Part shown: piece by piece, positions 54,236 to 64,000 of the stretch | Layout: each line of letters opens with the position of its first letter | Position numbering within the stretch: the stretch's first letter is position 1 | Source of the DNA: Leptidea sinapis | Lineage: Eukaryota; Arthropoda; Insecta; Lepidoptera; Pieridae | Assembly: GCF_905404315.1 (NCBI RefSeq) | Contig: NC_066275.1 | Coordinates: 3,224,001 to 3,288,000 of the forward strand | Reading direction: 5' to 3' | DNA: 64,000 bases | Position numbers and translations under genes: made by a program | The notes under the pieces: generated by a model | Told to the model about the DNA's origin: nothing | What the model saw: only the letters and a program-made list of their open reading frames with translations | The model's database searches: none

Positions 54236-54794
54236 GGTATCAGGTGAATCAATTGTCGACTAATCCTTCAAGTCCTATCGTCCATCAAAAAAAAAACGCA
54301 TGATGTCGTAATAAAATGATCATAACTAACAGAATAAATCCTTAAATATTTCCATTTTAAATTTTATAGAACTGTAGTTCTTATGGAAAGTAGAAGTTAC
54401 CGCAAGTTTGTCTAACAGAATGTAAAACGCTTGAGTCTTATAGCAGTTCTATACGAAATTAACATTATCGATTTTGTTGATTAATATTCGGGTTCCTTTG
54501 GATGTTTTCTAATTTTCCCTTATTTTAAACCCCTGTATACAAACAAAATAGTAAAAGAAATATTGAAATCGCTCCAACCGTATCTGAATTTTAACGAGAC
54601 TAACGAACAGCAATTTGTTTTTAAAAAAAAATTTTTGAAGCTTCTATCGGTTCGCTTAGAGGAGAGAATGACGTATATATGTATTTGGGTCACAAGGTGG
54701 AACTGGGTTTGGAGCAGCAAACGGCAGAAGTTATAAAACGAATCACGTTCACGAATCAGCTTAGACCGCATTCGGAATCACCCTTGTCCCTTTT
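54236..54794. other. Mostly unassigned; RTE-like end at 54525-54620
   Basis: 'tgaaatcgctccaaccgtat' and 'acgagactaacgaacagcaa' parallel 14440-14505. The remainder is AT-rich. Confidence 0.45.
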
Positions 54795-55197
54795 TGAAGT
54801 GAAACCTTCATTAGCACCGTTGTAATTTAAAAGTCGATGAACCAAAAAACGAGACATTAAAAACAAACTAACAAGATTTAACGTGGGAGAATATGAGATA
54901 GGAAGCATTATACAGTGTTTTGGTATCAGGCGATCATAGTTGCATAAGATATTGTCTGATGTATGACGCGAGTATACCTTGATATATTCTGAAGTTCATG
55001 CGCACGATGTAGGTATTATACATAGACACCAGGAGAACATAAATATGGTAGCGGTGACAGTAATGTCTTTCATAGTGGTTGAAATCTTGTGTCATCCTAG
55101 CAACATGTACCAGGACTTCATATGCAGTTTAGAGGTTCATGCACAGTGCAGCTTTACTTTTGACATGTGTACTTTGTACGCACGCAATTTTTTTTAT
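54795..55197 (+). repeat. Interspersed repeat, family C (copy 3, uninterrupted)
   Basis: 'gaagtgaaaccttcattagc' at the left, 'agacaccaggagaacataaa' next to 'gtctttcatagtggttgaaa' in the middle, and 'gtactttgtacgcacgcaat' at the right. This copy lacks the first 170 or so bases present at 43574. Confidence 0.8.
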
Positions 55198-55724
55198 TAA
55201 ATTCTCCACGCACTAATTCCTTTGCTCAAATAAATGTGAGATCATCAGTATAAGGTAAATAAAATACAATAAAGCACTCGAACCGTCCCGAAACACCGAA
55301 ATAAGGGCGCAACAAACATTATCCACGCATCTGACTGTTTCCAATATTTCTCTGAGCAACTAAAGTGACCCTTATCAAAATCCATCTCGTTGTTATACGT
55401 CACGTTCCCCAAACAGTGGCACGTATGAACGGGCTTCGGAACAAATAAATATTTCACCGCCGGCAATACTTACGGCTCTGTCTATATTGAATCGTACAGC
55501 GGCTAAATTGTTTTCTCTACGATTGATATTCTCCCGAAAAAGGGAGAGTGTAAATATTTTGATTAATAAATAACAATTTTTATAAGAAATTAGAATCATA
55601 CGACTTAATATAGCTATAGGTCACAAGCTTATTCTCCGACAACTGCAACAATCGCCGTAAAAGGACCAAATTTCTAAATAGTACATTCGGATATATTCAT
55701 GTAAATCTAAGGCTCTTTAATATC
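55198..55724. other. No feature recognised
   Basis: Frames of 68-73 codons on the minus strand without motif. Confidence 0.4.
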
Positions 55725-56055
55725 ACCAGTGGTAGGCTCCTTTGCACAGGATGCCGGCTAGATTATGGGTACCACGACGGCGCCTATTTCTGCCGTGAAG
55801 CAGTAATGTGTAAGCTAATGCTTAATACACAGTAATCTGTGTTTCGGTCTGAAGGGCACCTTAGCTATTGAAATTACTTGGAAAATGAGACTTAACATCT
55901 TATGTCTCAAGGTGACGAGCGCAGTTGTAGTGCCGCTCATAATTTTTGGGGTTTTGAACAATCCTGAGCGGGACTGCATTGTAATGGGCAGGGCGTATCA
56001 ATTACCATCAGCTGATCATCCTGCTCGTCTCGTCACTTCTTTTCATAAAAAAAAA
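55725..56055 (+). mobile_element. Family A SINE-like element, copy 13
   Basis: Complete from 'accagtggtaggctcctttg' to 'tcttttcataaaaaaaaa'. The 'cagtaatgtgtaagc' region carries a local duplication ('taatgcttaatacacagtaa'). Confidence 0.92.
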
Positions 56056-56731
56056 TGAAAACTAAAATGATTTTTTATAGTAGCATTTTAGGGAAGAGAA
56101 CAAACCGCCACGTCGCTAACATAAGCAAGGAAACAATGACTAAATGGCAAGAACAAGTACCCATATATTAATAAAGATCTATCAAGCAGATACAAAGATC
56201 ATAATTTTATATATTCACGTAGAACAGGCAAAGTTAGAACATCTTTAGGGTAACTTGACACGATGATAGTAGCACAATTAAAATGTGTTTCGAAAAAAAA
56301 CCCAGCAAAAATCAATAAGAGCACAACATAAATTGATGAAACCGCTTCATATAACCTACATAACAATATTTACTTTAAAGATGTCTAAACTGATAAGCAC
56401 TTACTGTAAAGATACCGATAAAAAGTTCAGAAATCCGAATACTCTTCCTAATGTTAAACACTCAATTCCCGAGGAGTCTTATAATATAAGTTATGTGTGT
56501 CGCATTTACTCAAGAAAAAATATATGAATGTGAGATAAACGCAGGTCACTTAAGCCGTATGATTGTCTCCATAATATTTGAATGAATTATCAAGGTTAAA
56601 GGATACGTAAAATTGTACTTTAAGGTATACGAAACAGTAAGATAAACCGCCCCATGTTGTATCGCCTTAACATACTGCGAAAGTAAGATCAATCTACAAT
56701 GACTTCGGCTAGATAAAAAATATTTTAACAA
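56056..56731. other. No feature recognised
   Basis: AT-rich. The 80-codon frame 56285-56527 looks non-coding. Confidence 0.4.
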
Positions 56732-57020
56732 AAAAAAACAACCGACTTTAAAAACACTATTTCAAAACAATAGATATAATATGCACTAAAAAGTATAAAA
56801 ATAATTGCGTATTTTTATACAATCTAATTAATTAATATAATTCTAGTTACGATTACTGTTATTTTTGGAATCGGTGACCTCTTGCCTCTCGCCTCCTCAA
56901 CCGCGTGTGTGACTCAAGCATATCTCACATATAACTATGTAATATGTATGTAGTTACAAACCTACCTTGGCTGACAACGACGAATTGAGGACCTCCTCCT
57001 TTTTTGAATTCGGTTAAAAA
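56732..57020. mobile_element. MITE, family R
   Basis: Left end 'aaccgactttaaaaac' and right end 'tttttgaattcggttaaaaa' are inverted repeats (about 12 of 15 matching). The layout 'aaaaacaaccgactt...aagtcggtt' is familiar from Lepidoptera. No transposase. Confidence 0.65.
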
Positions 57021-57035
57021 GTGTCCGTGTATGAG

Positions 57036-57150
57036 TTTAAAAAAACAAACAAGTGTACTGGTCAACTGATGATAAGTGATCACCGCCACCCATTCTTACT
57101 TGTAACACAAAAGGAATTAATAACCGTGGCCGCCTTTAGTCTTGAAGTAA
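57036..57150 (-). mobile_element. LINE 3' tail fragment (degenerate)
   Basis: 'ctgatgataagtgatcaccg' and 'ccacccattcttacttgtaa' followed by 'cacaaaaggaatt' parallel the reverse tail at 27030-27080. Confidence 0.5.
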
Positions 57151-57848
57151 TATTTATAATATAGAACAATCAACTTAAACAGAAAACAAACACTAAAAAT
57201 GTATATCACGATCTAAATACATTAACTTCATTTCAGAAACTCCACTTCCAAATTCCCATTTGTGAAGTGTTCAGTTGGCTGTTATTTCAGTATAAATCCA
57301 CAAAAGAAATATGTTAATATAGTCTTAATAAGGCCCACTGAGTCCACAAGCAGCGAGCATCTAAATAATTCCCTACACCAACAAGATTCTACTTTCAATT
57401 CGATGTAAAAAAATCACATCATTACCATAAGAAAAAATACTTCAGTCTTGTTCAAATACGAACTCATGATTTAAATTAGACGATAGCGTCTTAAGTCTCG
57501 ACCATAGACCGAAGAATAATATAGACATAATATTGGCAACAAACCTATGTAACAAATAATAAACATAATTAACAAAATTTGTTAACGGAAAACACGTTTA
57601 TATACGTTGGTGAGAACATTATTAATACCACGATACTAACACATGTCCTGCCTGTGCCGTACGAATTGTTGTGTGTGAAAATTATATTTAAAACTAGATT
57701 TCATCCCTATTAGATATCACCCAAGATAGATATTGTGCAATAAAAATATAAATAAAATAAAAACTATTAAAAAAACAACCGCCGAAAAAACTAAAAACCA
57801 AATAACCTTTATTTATTTAACCTTAATAAGTAGGTTCTTAATCTATCA
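57151..57848. other. No feature recognised
   Basis: AT-rich left flank of the mariner element. Confidence 0.4.
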
Positions 57849-57850
57849 TA

Positions 57851-59162
57851 CAAGGTGGGCCAAAAGAAATCACCCTATTGGAAGATGCCCTCATTTTTGC
57901 AAATGGCCGCCAATGTCAAATATGTTTTGACATTTATGGACTAGACAGATGCAGAATACAAGTGAACAAGCCATCGAGGGGTGTACTCCCCAAGAACGCG
58001 GAATAACTGTGTCTAATATTTTGCGTAACAATTCATCTGTGGTGTTGGCGCAGCGCGAATTCCGTGGCCGATTCCCCGGCCGTCCGACACCGACTGTGCA
58101 AACACTGCGCCGTTTGGCCACCAACTTTGAAGAGTGTGGGACCACACGAGACTTTGCCAAGAGTCAGCGGCCCCGGAGCGCCCGTTATGCCGAGAATATC
58201 GCCACTGTTGCCGAGGATGTCGAGTTGTCGCCGGAAACATCGACCAGACGCCGTGCCACGCAATTAGCCATCAGCCGGACGTCACTGAGGCGAATTTTGG
58301 CCAAAGACCTGCGTATGTTCCCGTACAAAGTCCAGTCCGTGCATCAGCTGTTGCCTGCCGACCGCCATTCGCGCGTAACCTACGCCCAAGCCATCCTCAA
58401 TTTCGAGGAAGAAGTGGACGATTTTTCGACCAAAATCATAAGCAGCGATGAGGCTCATTTCTACCTCAGCGGGTACGTGAACTAGCAAAACTATCACTTC
58501 TAGGGAACCGAAAATCCACGAGTGATGCACGAGGAGCCATTACACCCGCTCAAAGTGACTGCATGGTGCGCTGTTCACGCTGGAGGAATCATCGGGCCAT
58601 TTTTTTTCGAGAACGCCGCTGGCCAAACGACAACAGTGGACGATGCGCGCTATAGGGTCATGTTGACCGAGTTTTTTCTGCTGCAATTGGACGAATTAAG
58701 ACTGCAGGACATGTGGTTGCAACAGGACGGAGCAACGGCACACACTGCGCGAGCCACAACCGACATTAAGAAGGCGGCACTCTCGAGCCTCATCTCTCGT
58801 TTTGGCCATTTGCACTGGCCCGCAAGATCACCCGTTTTAGACTTTTTTTGTAGGGCTTTTTTTGAAGTCCAGTTTTTACGTGAACAAGCCCGAGACTCTG
58901 GAAGCCCTCAAGGACAACATTCGACACGAGTGTGAGAATTTGTCGCCCGAAGTTCTCGCTGAAGTGATGAAAAATGCCATAAAACGAGTCCGTAAGGCAA
59001 TCAATTGTGACGGTGCCCATTTGGCCGATATCATCTTCTGGACTTGACCAATACAATTATAAAGGTTCAAATAAACATAATCAAAATACAGAATCGAAGT
59101 TATTCAATTAGAAAAAAAAAGAGAGCCAAACAACATCGGATGACATTCTTTTGGCCCACCTG
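57851..59162 (+). mobile_element. Mariner-superfamily element, full length, inactivated
   Basis: Terminal inverted repeats of about 17 nt (caggtgggccaaaagaa; the left one has one extra A) at 57851-57868 and 59146-59162, flanked by TA at 57849-57850 and 59163-59164. Total about 1.31 kb with one transposase gene. GC content is clearly above that of the flanks. Both ends are intact, so a transposase acting in trans could still move it. Confidence 0.93.
57949..59047 (+). pseudogene. Mariner/Tc1-superfamily transposase, inactivated
   Basis: The transposase would cut and paste the element at TA sites. The N-terminal DNA-binding region reads NNSSVVLAQREFRGRFPGRP, then RRLATNFEECGTTRD (helix-turn-helix of the DUF4817 type). 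The catalytic triad: Asp in SSDEAHF (58447), Asp in QQDGATAHTA (58726, 93 codons later), and Asp in PVLDFF (58840, 38 codons later). That spacing is shortened because the usual 'SPDLTPLDFF' block has lost residues. Lesions: in-frame TAG at 58483 and 58501, the small deletion before 58840, and a frameshift at about 58845-58862. The C-terminal KPETLEALKDNIRHECENLS continues in another frame to a stop at 59045. The exact mariner subgroup is uncertain. Confidence 0.9.
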
Positions 59163-59252
59163 TATAAGATCGACAGTTATCCCGCAAGGCATTAGCACTT
59201 CTAAAATTTATATTAGCTTCTAGTTAAGACTTATATGAACAAGAATATCTCT

Positions 59253-59305
59253 ATGATATTTGGAGTCATGTACAGGTACCGCCTGTACATGACTCCAAAT
59301 ATCAT
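59253..59305. repeat. Perfect hairpin with 24-bp arms
   Basis: Arms 59253-59276 and 59282-59305 ('tttggagtcatgtacagg' core) are complementary at all 24 positions around a 5-nt loop (taccg). It lies 90 bp outside the mariner right end. The arm sequence was not seen elsewhere in the window. Confidence 0.97.
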
Positions 59306-60207
59306 ATCGTAAAGGTATCTTGCGCTACTAAATCGGCTACTCCGTCTATATTGTTCTTTACGTTTTATCTCTCCCCCATAATTCCCTAAATAAATAATCT
59401 TGTGTCGCCATTCAGGCAGCGCCATAAAAGTTATTAACATTTTTATGAAGTCAGTTCTTAACATTGTTTAAATTATCCTAAGCGATGATATTCAAATTAA
59501 GATACAGCTAAGTGACAGTAAAGCTGAACTTAATCTTAAATAGTATTTGCATGAATCCAACACAAGCAGATGCAGAATTAAATTAGTATGGAAACTGTTA
59601 TTTGAAAAATGTCGTTAAAATTTATAATAGCGTGATTCTTTTTATGTGTTAACTTTATAAATAAAATATTCAGATAAGAAATTCCAAGTAGTAATAATGT
59701 GTTTAAGGCATAATATAATAATAATAAGATGTGCTCCCCGCTGTGAAATTTTTTTTTTTTCATTTGTTTGTTTCTTCTTTCTTCTTCTTAATAAAGTGTT
59801 TATAATGACTAATTCCATCATACTCACTCCAAACATACGAGTTTTCTTGTCAAATGTAGAAACCTAAACTAGTCAAGAGGAAACTTGCGTGGTGTAGAGG
59901 AAAAGGGGAGGTTGCGATCAGTCGAGATAACTGCAAGTGAGATGTTTACCGACCGTTACTTTTAATTAGAATCATATAGTAAGGCCAATATGATTCTTAT
60001 TAAAAGTGTGATTGATGGATATAAAAATATATTGTTTACATCTGGTTATGGGGTTCCTTTATAATCTACTGCGACTCCGTTTGTTTATCTGTCTGTCTAA
60101 CAGTGGGCTATATCTTATAAACAGTCATAATTACACTGCTGAAATTATGAAGAAGCTTTTTGATCACGATCTAATTAGATTTTAATGTTGATAGCTAGTA
60201 ATTTGAT
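59306..60207. other. No gene recognised
   Basis: A 77-codon minus frame (59231-59464) includes half of the hairpin and has no known motif. Poly-T tract at about 59750-59760. Confidence 0.4.
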
Positions 60208-60440
60208 GACCCATATAGTCCAGTGATTGATTACACATCCGAGACACTATGTTAGGGGCTAGAAATCCAGTAGCGGAAAACGTTTGTGTGATTAATATAT
60301 TATATATTTCAGTTTGTTTACCTATAATATGTGCATTAAACATATCGTTATTTGAAACCCATAGTACAAGAATATGCCTAACATTATGCGTAGTTTGGGA
60401 ATATATTAATTCAATGGGTGTGTCAATTACAAGAACTAAA
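60208..60440 (+). mobile_element. SINE-like element, family Q (copy 2)
   Basis: 'tgacccatatagtccagtga' and 'gaaacccatagtacaagaat' followed by 'atgcctaacattatgcgtag' parallel 51630-51800. Strongly diverged. Confidence 0.5.
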
Positions 60441-60990
60441 ACGCATATCTCACCTAGTTAATATTATAAAACTAAAAATCAAATACACATTAACATAAAA
60501 TTTCCTACAAAGAACATCCAAGACACAAAGCCCGTAGTACAAAAAGAGAACATCTCAAAAGGAGTCGTCGAGACATTTATAAAAACAAAATGAACCAAGA
60601 AAATCCGAGACGTCATAAAATGCAACGTTTAATTAATAAACTTAGATTAAAATACAATATAGACGGAGCGCACGAAACCAATCTCGAACCAAATATTTCC
60701 AATAATTGAAATATTGCAAAAATCAATCGCAGTCTACATTAATTGATATTTAAAAGTCTGAACAAATATTGCAAAATATGGAAGATAATCACAGAATTAT
60801 ATTCTGGAGCAAAAAGCACTTTAAACATACAGCATTTTAGAGGAGTATCATCCTAAGCGAAGAAATCTTCAATATTAGTTGACTATCTATTCTAATGAAG
60901 GTCCAAAAATTACTACATGTTGGTCGTTTCCTATAATAGGTATGCTTACATTACAGACATACAAAGAGAAAAGAATCTAGGAGAAATTCT
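60441..60990. other. No feature recognised
   Basis: Very AT-rich, no frame above 60 codons except the one overlapping family Q. Confidence 0.4.
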
Positions 60991-61243
60991 AACGGCCTTA
61001 CAAATAAACTTGGTATAAAGTAATACCTGAGAATAAACAAAGAATATGTAAAATATTGACTATATCGCTGGTAACACTGTCAATACAGTGATAATTCTGA
61101 AGTTTTCCGAATGTCAATCAACCTAACAATTGATAGCGGAAACGTTATAATATGTCCGAATAAACCAATCGCAAATGTCTATTTATAAATATGCAGCATA
61201 TTCTTGGTTTATTCTCTATAAAGAGTTTTATTTGTAAGGCCGT
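60991..61243. mobile_element. MITE, family G (copy 2)
   Basis: Perfect 17-nt terminal inverted repeats (acggccttacaaataaa) at 60992-61008 and 61227-61243. Internal 'gaataaacaaagaatatg' faces 'catattcttggtttattc'. Homologous to 12116-12330. Confidence 0.88.
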
Positions 61244-61604
61244 AAGAGTTTAAAACTTGATGAGTAAGTGGGGTCAGTGTTATCATTTGTATATTTTTTC
61301 CTTCTTGATCCATACGTAAGAAATATACCATCAAAATTTACTACTGGATGCTCCGTCTATAACATTCTTAATGTAGGTGACTTGGGCGATCTCATTGCGA
61401 CGCGGACGCGACGTTTAATTACAGGTATCGCGGCTTATTCAAATTTAACTCAGCTATTAATTAGACGACAATATCTTATAACAAAATACGAAAAGATCTG
61501 GTAACGGTTTTCAAGTCATGAATGACATTTAAACATGATATTCTAATTAGGAGGTATTAAGTTTGACTTTGAGTGAAAAATGATTAAGATGAGTTAAGCA
61601 GAAG
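61244..61604. other. No feature recognised
   Basis: A 78-codon plus frame (61268-61504) with a hydrophobic start has no splice support or known motif. Confidence 0.4.
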
Positions 61605-61765
61605 AAGAAGACGGAAGACGAAGTGTTGGTAGGCCCCCCACAAGATGGACCGACGATCTGGTCAAGATCGCCGGAATACGTTGGATGAGGGCAGCGCAGA
61701 ACCAATCGTCGTGGAAATCTTTGGGGGAGGCCTTTGTCCAGCAGTGGACGTCTTCCGGCTGGTGA
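61605..61765 (+). pseudogene. RTE-like element, C-terminal ORF end
   Basis: One open frame reads RRRSVGRPPTRWTDDLVKIA, then RWMRAAQNQSSWKSLGEAFV and QQWTSSGW to a stop. This is the C-terminal block of RTE ORFs and the cleaner twin of 38209-38440. A truncated fragment of about 50 codons. Confidence 0.8.
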
Positions 61766-62515
61766 AGATGAAAGCAGAAGAATGTTATGAATTCAATATA
61801 CTTTCTAATTAATTTTACGTACAATTCTTAGGTCGCAAACAACACCGTGTGAACTATTTACCACAGATACCTCTAGGACTCTGTTTACTTTATTTTGATA
61901 AATTTTACAATCGCTTCGCATAATCGAGATGTGTCACTTGATAAAACATAATATTCAACAATACAAATATTGCCGAACAGAAGTAAATATTTCAATTCTA
62001 AGCTTCCTCGGAAACGATGCCAAACCTGAGACGCCAGAACGCTGGGAAAGCGAACCACTAGGATGCAATGCCGCTGATAATTTTGGCTTTTTCAAGAATC
62101 ACTTTTTCTCATAACAAAAAAAAATAATAGAGGCAAATTCGAGTATACTTACTGTACGACAAAAGTATGGCACAGTAAAGGTTTAACTAGTTTTATATAA
62201 ACTCCACAAAAATCATTACCTTCTTGCTCAAAGTAGTAATTTTCACAGTTACAACACGAGAAACAAGAATTAATTGAATGATGGTACGCTCCATAAAAAC
62301 AAATGAATACACTTAATCCATTAATTGTTCTCAGGATGTTTTTGATGCAGTTCTTAAACTGCTCTCATGTAAATCCTATTACTCAATTGCAGACTACCTA
62401 ATCGATGAGACAGTAAGGCAGTAAGAGTTCAAAGAAATAAAAAAAAAATGTATAATAAAAGAATGGTAGGTATCTGGTATATAATATATGTGTCCTAATA
62501 TAACTTCGAGTCTCA
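61766..62515. other. Mostly unassigned; possible family A scrap at 62060-62122
   Basis: 'ggatgcaatgccgctgataa' followed by 'tttttcaagaatca' at 62072-62105 resembles the family A hairpin region, but only about 45 nt can be compared. The remainder is AT-rich. Confidence 0.35.
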
Positions 62516-62681
62516 AGAGTAGGCTCTTTTGCACAGGATGCCGCCTAGATTATGGGTACCACAACGGCGCCTATTTGTGCCATGAAGCAGTAACGTGTAA
62601 AGATTATTGTGTATCGGTCTGAAGGGTGCCGTTTGGGTTTTCAAGAGTTCGTCAAATCCATTATTTTCATTAAAAAAAAAA
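62516..62681 (+). mobile_element. Family A SINE-like element, copy 14 (internally deleted)
   Basis: The head starts at 'aagagtaggctcttttgcac' and the tail ends 'cattattttcattaaaaaaa'. The middle from 'cgtagctagtgaaatt' to just before 'tttgggtttt' and most of the tail half are deleted. Confidence 0.85.
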
Positions 62682-63154
62682 CGATTATTATTCTAAATAT
62701 AGCGGTATAAATAATACTCGAAGAAAAACATATTAGCCGAAAGCTCGCAGAGCAAAAAAATACTTGAATGTAAACTATATATCCAATAACATGAGTTTCA
62801 CTTCCATGACAAATGCTAAGGTAACCTTTCTAAGCGAATTAAATATAAGTTTCCGCATCAGGTAACCCCTTGAATAAAAGTTACTGAATGTAATTACGGT
62901 ATTGTACACTCAAGTAAAATTGCTCGGAAAACTATAAAGTGGAGAGAAGCACAAGGTTACGGATTACAGTTAGCTTTGAAGGTGGGAGCTGCACAGCTTA
63001 TGGTGTAGGGTGACCATCATTTCAGTTAATGAGTGTTTAATTCAATTATTTTTAAAGCATTACATGAATTATAAAATCATGATAATGACTAATACACATC
63101 TGTTACCCACGAAACACCTACCCAATAACTGTTTGGGTTTATTTTTATTATTTT
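62682..63154. other. No feature recognised
   Basis: 62968-63010 ('gaaggtgggagctgcacagc') faintly recalls a LINE tail but is not assignable. Confidence 0.35.
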
Positions 63155-63280
63155 TTTTAACTTATTCAAGTAAGTCATTGAGTATTTGACGTTTGAGAAT
63201 TTTTCTTGCATTACTTTGCATTTATTGTAATTAAAATAATTTTTAAAACGATTAAGATGTAAATGTTGATTTAAAATAGA
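63155..63280 (+). repeat. Interspersed repeat, family L (copy 2)
   Basis: 'cattgagtatttgacgtttg', 'taattaaaataatttt' and 'gtaaatgttgatttaaaat' in the same order as 25685-26090, but contiguous. Confidence 0.6.
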
Positions 63281-63334
63281 TGCGTAAAATAAAAATTATG
63301 TCATTTTCGGCACGAAAAAAATATCTCAATTCAT

Positions 63335-63643
63335 ACCAATGGGAGGCTCCTTTGAACAGATTGCTTAGATAATGGGTACCACAACGGCGCGTATTTCTGT
63401 TGTGAAGCAGTAATGTATAAGCATTACTATGTTTCGGTCTGAAGAGCGCCGTAGCTAGTGAAAGTACTGGGCAAATGAGACCTAACATCTTTTGTCTCAA
63501 GGTGACGAGCGCAGTTGTAGTGCCGCTCAAAATTTTTGGGTATTTCAAGAATCCAAAGCGGCACTGCATTGTAATGGGCAGGGCGTATCGATTATCATTA
63601 GCTGAACGTCCTGCTCGTCTCAGCCTTTATTTTAATAAAAAAA
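63335..63643 (+). mobile_element. Family A SINE-like element, copy 15
   Basis: 'accaatgggaggctcctttg' to 'cctttattttaataaaaaaa'. It joins directly onto a family D repeat. Ten or so bases after the head ('ggatgccggc') are altered. Confidence 0.92.
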
Positions 63644-63965
63644 GCAATTGTGTGGATTTATGAAACCACGATGCAAGTGAAACTTTTTTTCATAAAATAA
63701 CATAGGTATTAATATCAGCATAAAAAATATAAATATATTTATAATATGCATTTTAATTGCATGCATTGCATTTTAATTGAAAAAATTATAATTTACATTT
63801 TCATAAAATAAAAAAAACTTTATCAAGTGTGTTCGGGGTTCGAACCTACTCTTCCACCCGAACGCAATTGCATCCAATATGCGAACTATACGCACGACCG
63901 TCACGCGACATGCAAGACACAGACGAAAAAGAATGAGACGATGTAATAAAAGTTTCACTTTAAAA
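63644..63965 (-). repeat. Family D repeat with tRNA-like core (copy 2)
   Basis: 'gcaattgtgtggatttatga' and 'gcaagtgaaactttttttca' at the left, 'gatgtaataaaagtttcact' at the right. The B-box-like 'ggggttcgaacc' lies at 63836-63847. On the minus strand the core 63822-63907 is tRNA-like but does not fold into a convincing cloverleaf, unlike the core at 28104. Confidence 0.7.
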
Positions 63966-64000
63966 ATATTATTAATAAAGTACTAGTATGAATATATCAA

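Noticed and set aside
61268..61504. 78-codon plus frame with hydrophobic start
   Set aside because: No homologue recognised and adjacent to a MITE end; insufficient support.
63822..63907. Functional tRNA gene
   Set aside because: B box present, but acceptor and anticodon stems cannot be formed; kept only as a tRNA-like core of family D.
1..64000. CRISPR arrays, bacterial operons, phage genes or a defence system
   Set aside because: Nothing of the kind: AT-rich animal-type DNA with introns, SINEs, LINEs and mariner elements. Short spaced repeats are microsatellites or transposon ends.

Overview
The window is eukaryotic and almost certainly lepidopteran (moth or butterfly). It is AT-rich, has no operons, and carries interspersed repeats of a kind I know from Lepidoptera: jockey/CR1-like LINE 3' ends, RTE-like fragments, mariner elements, MITEs, and repeats ending in phrases such as 'cgggtcagctggt' or 'gcggatgaagtcgcggggt'. 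I cannot name the species. It is a gene-poor, intron- or intergene-like region. The only host sequence I can assign to a family is one internal exon on the minus strand (50952-51166) of an LPGAT1-like lysophospholipid acyltransferase. Two possible 3'-terminal exons on the minus strand (2680-2922 and 10185-10409) and one possible first exon on the plus strand (40372-40432) have splice-site or poly(A) support but no recognised family.

For cross-reference I give repeat families letters. A is a SINE-like element of about 300 bp with an A-rich tail, in about 15 copies plus one doubtful scrap. B and B' are 'aaacggctggaccgat' repeats. C is a repeat of about 400 bp. D is a tRNA-like repeat with inverted ends. 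E is a tRNA-like 'accgttcgagtgacg' repeat. F is a double-palindrome foldback element. G, P and R are MITEs. H is a 'tttttcccacctcgatg' repeat. K is a short retroposed hairpin element. L and N are unclassified repeats. Q is a SINE with a tRNA-like head. S is a LINE tail ending in 'atgccttttatgcctttt'.

Layout. 1-12 kb: RTE fragment plus (TTA)n, two family A copies, a MITE nested in a LINE tail, a 5'-truncated CR1-like LINE (7.1-7.7 kb), and a family A copy carrying a 48-bp palindrome (11.1 kb). 12-25 kb: MITE G, repeats H and E, a direct duplication of about 500 bp (18.3 and 20.05 kb) that includes a family A copy, then repeats C, B and N. 25-32 kb: a broken mariner with a nested LINE tail (26.7-27.8 kb), a tRNA-Leu-like repeat (28.1 kb) and a foldback element (30.3 kb). 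32.5-35.4 kb: a 5'-truncated non-LTR retrotransposon with an intact 926-codon frame (endonuclease part plus reverse transcriptase). 36-50 kb: RTE fragments, nested B-in-C, a tail-to-tail family A pair (45.8-46.3 kb), a K insertion with a 13-bp duplication (47.1 kb) and a family A copy with a 9-bp duplication (48.7 kb). 51-64 kb: the LPGAT1-like exon, F and C copies, a jockey-like reverse transcriptase fragment (53.8-54.2 kb), a complete but inactivated mariner with TA duplications (57.85-59.16 kb), a perfect 24-bp-arm hairpin (59.25 kb), MITE G, an RTE end, and A and D copies.

The mobile elements fit together as a nested, mostly dead community. The intact LINE is the only visible source of reverse transcriptase. 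Family A's last 50 or so bases resemble that LINE's 3' end, so a LINE-SINE partnership is plausible. I did not find a new enzymatic system. The most unusual signals are structural: repeated palindromic rearrangements inside family A copies, its conserved internal hairpin, and tRNA-like sequences inside repeats with inverted ends. All repeat boundaries and identities are by eye.
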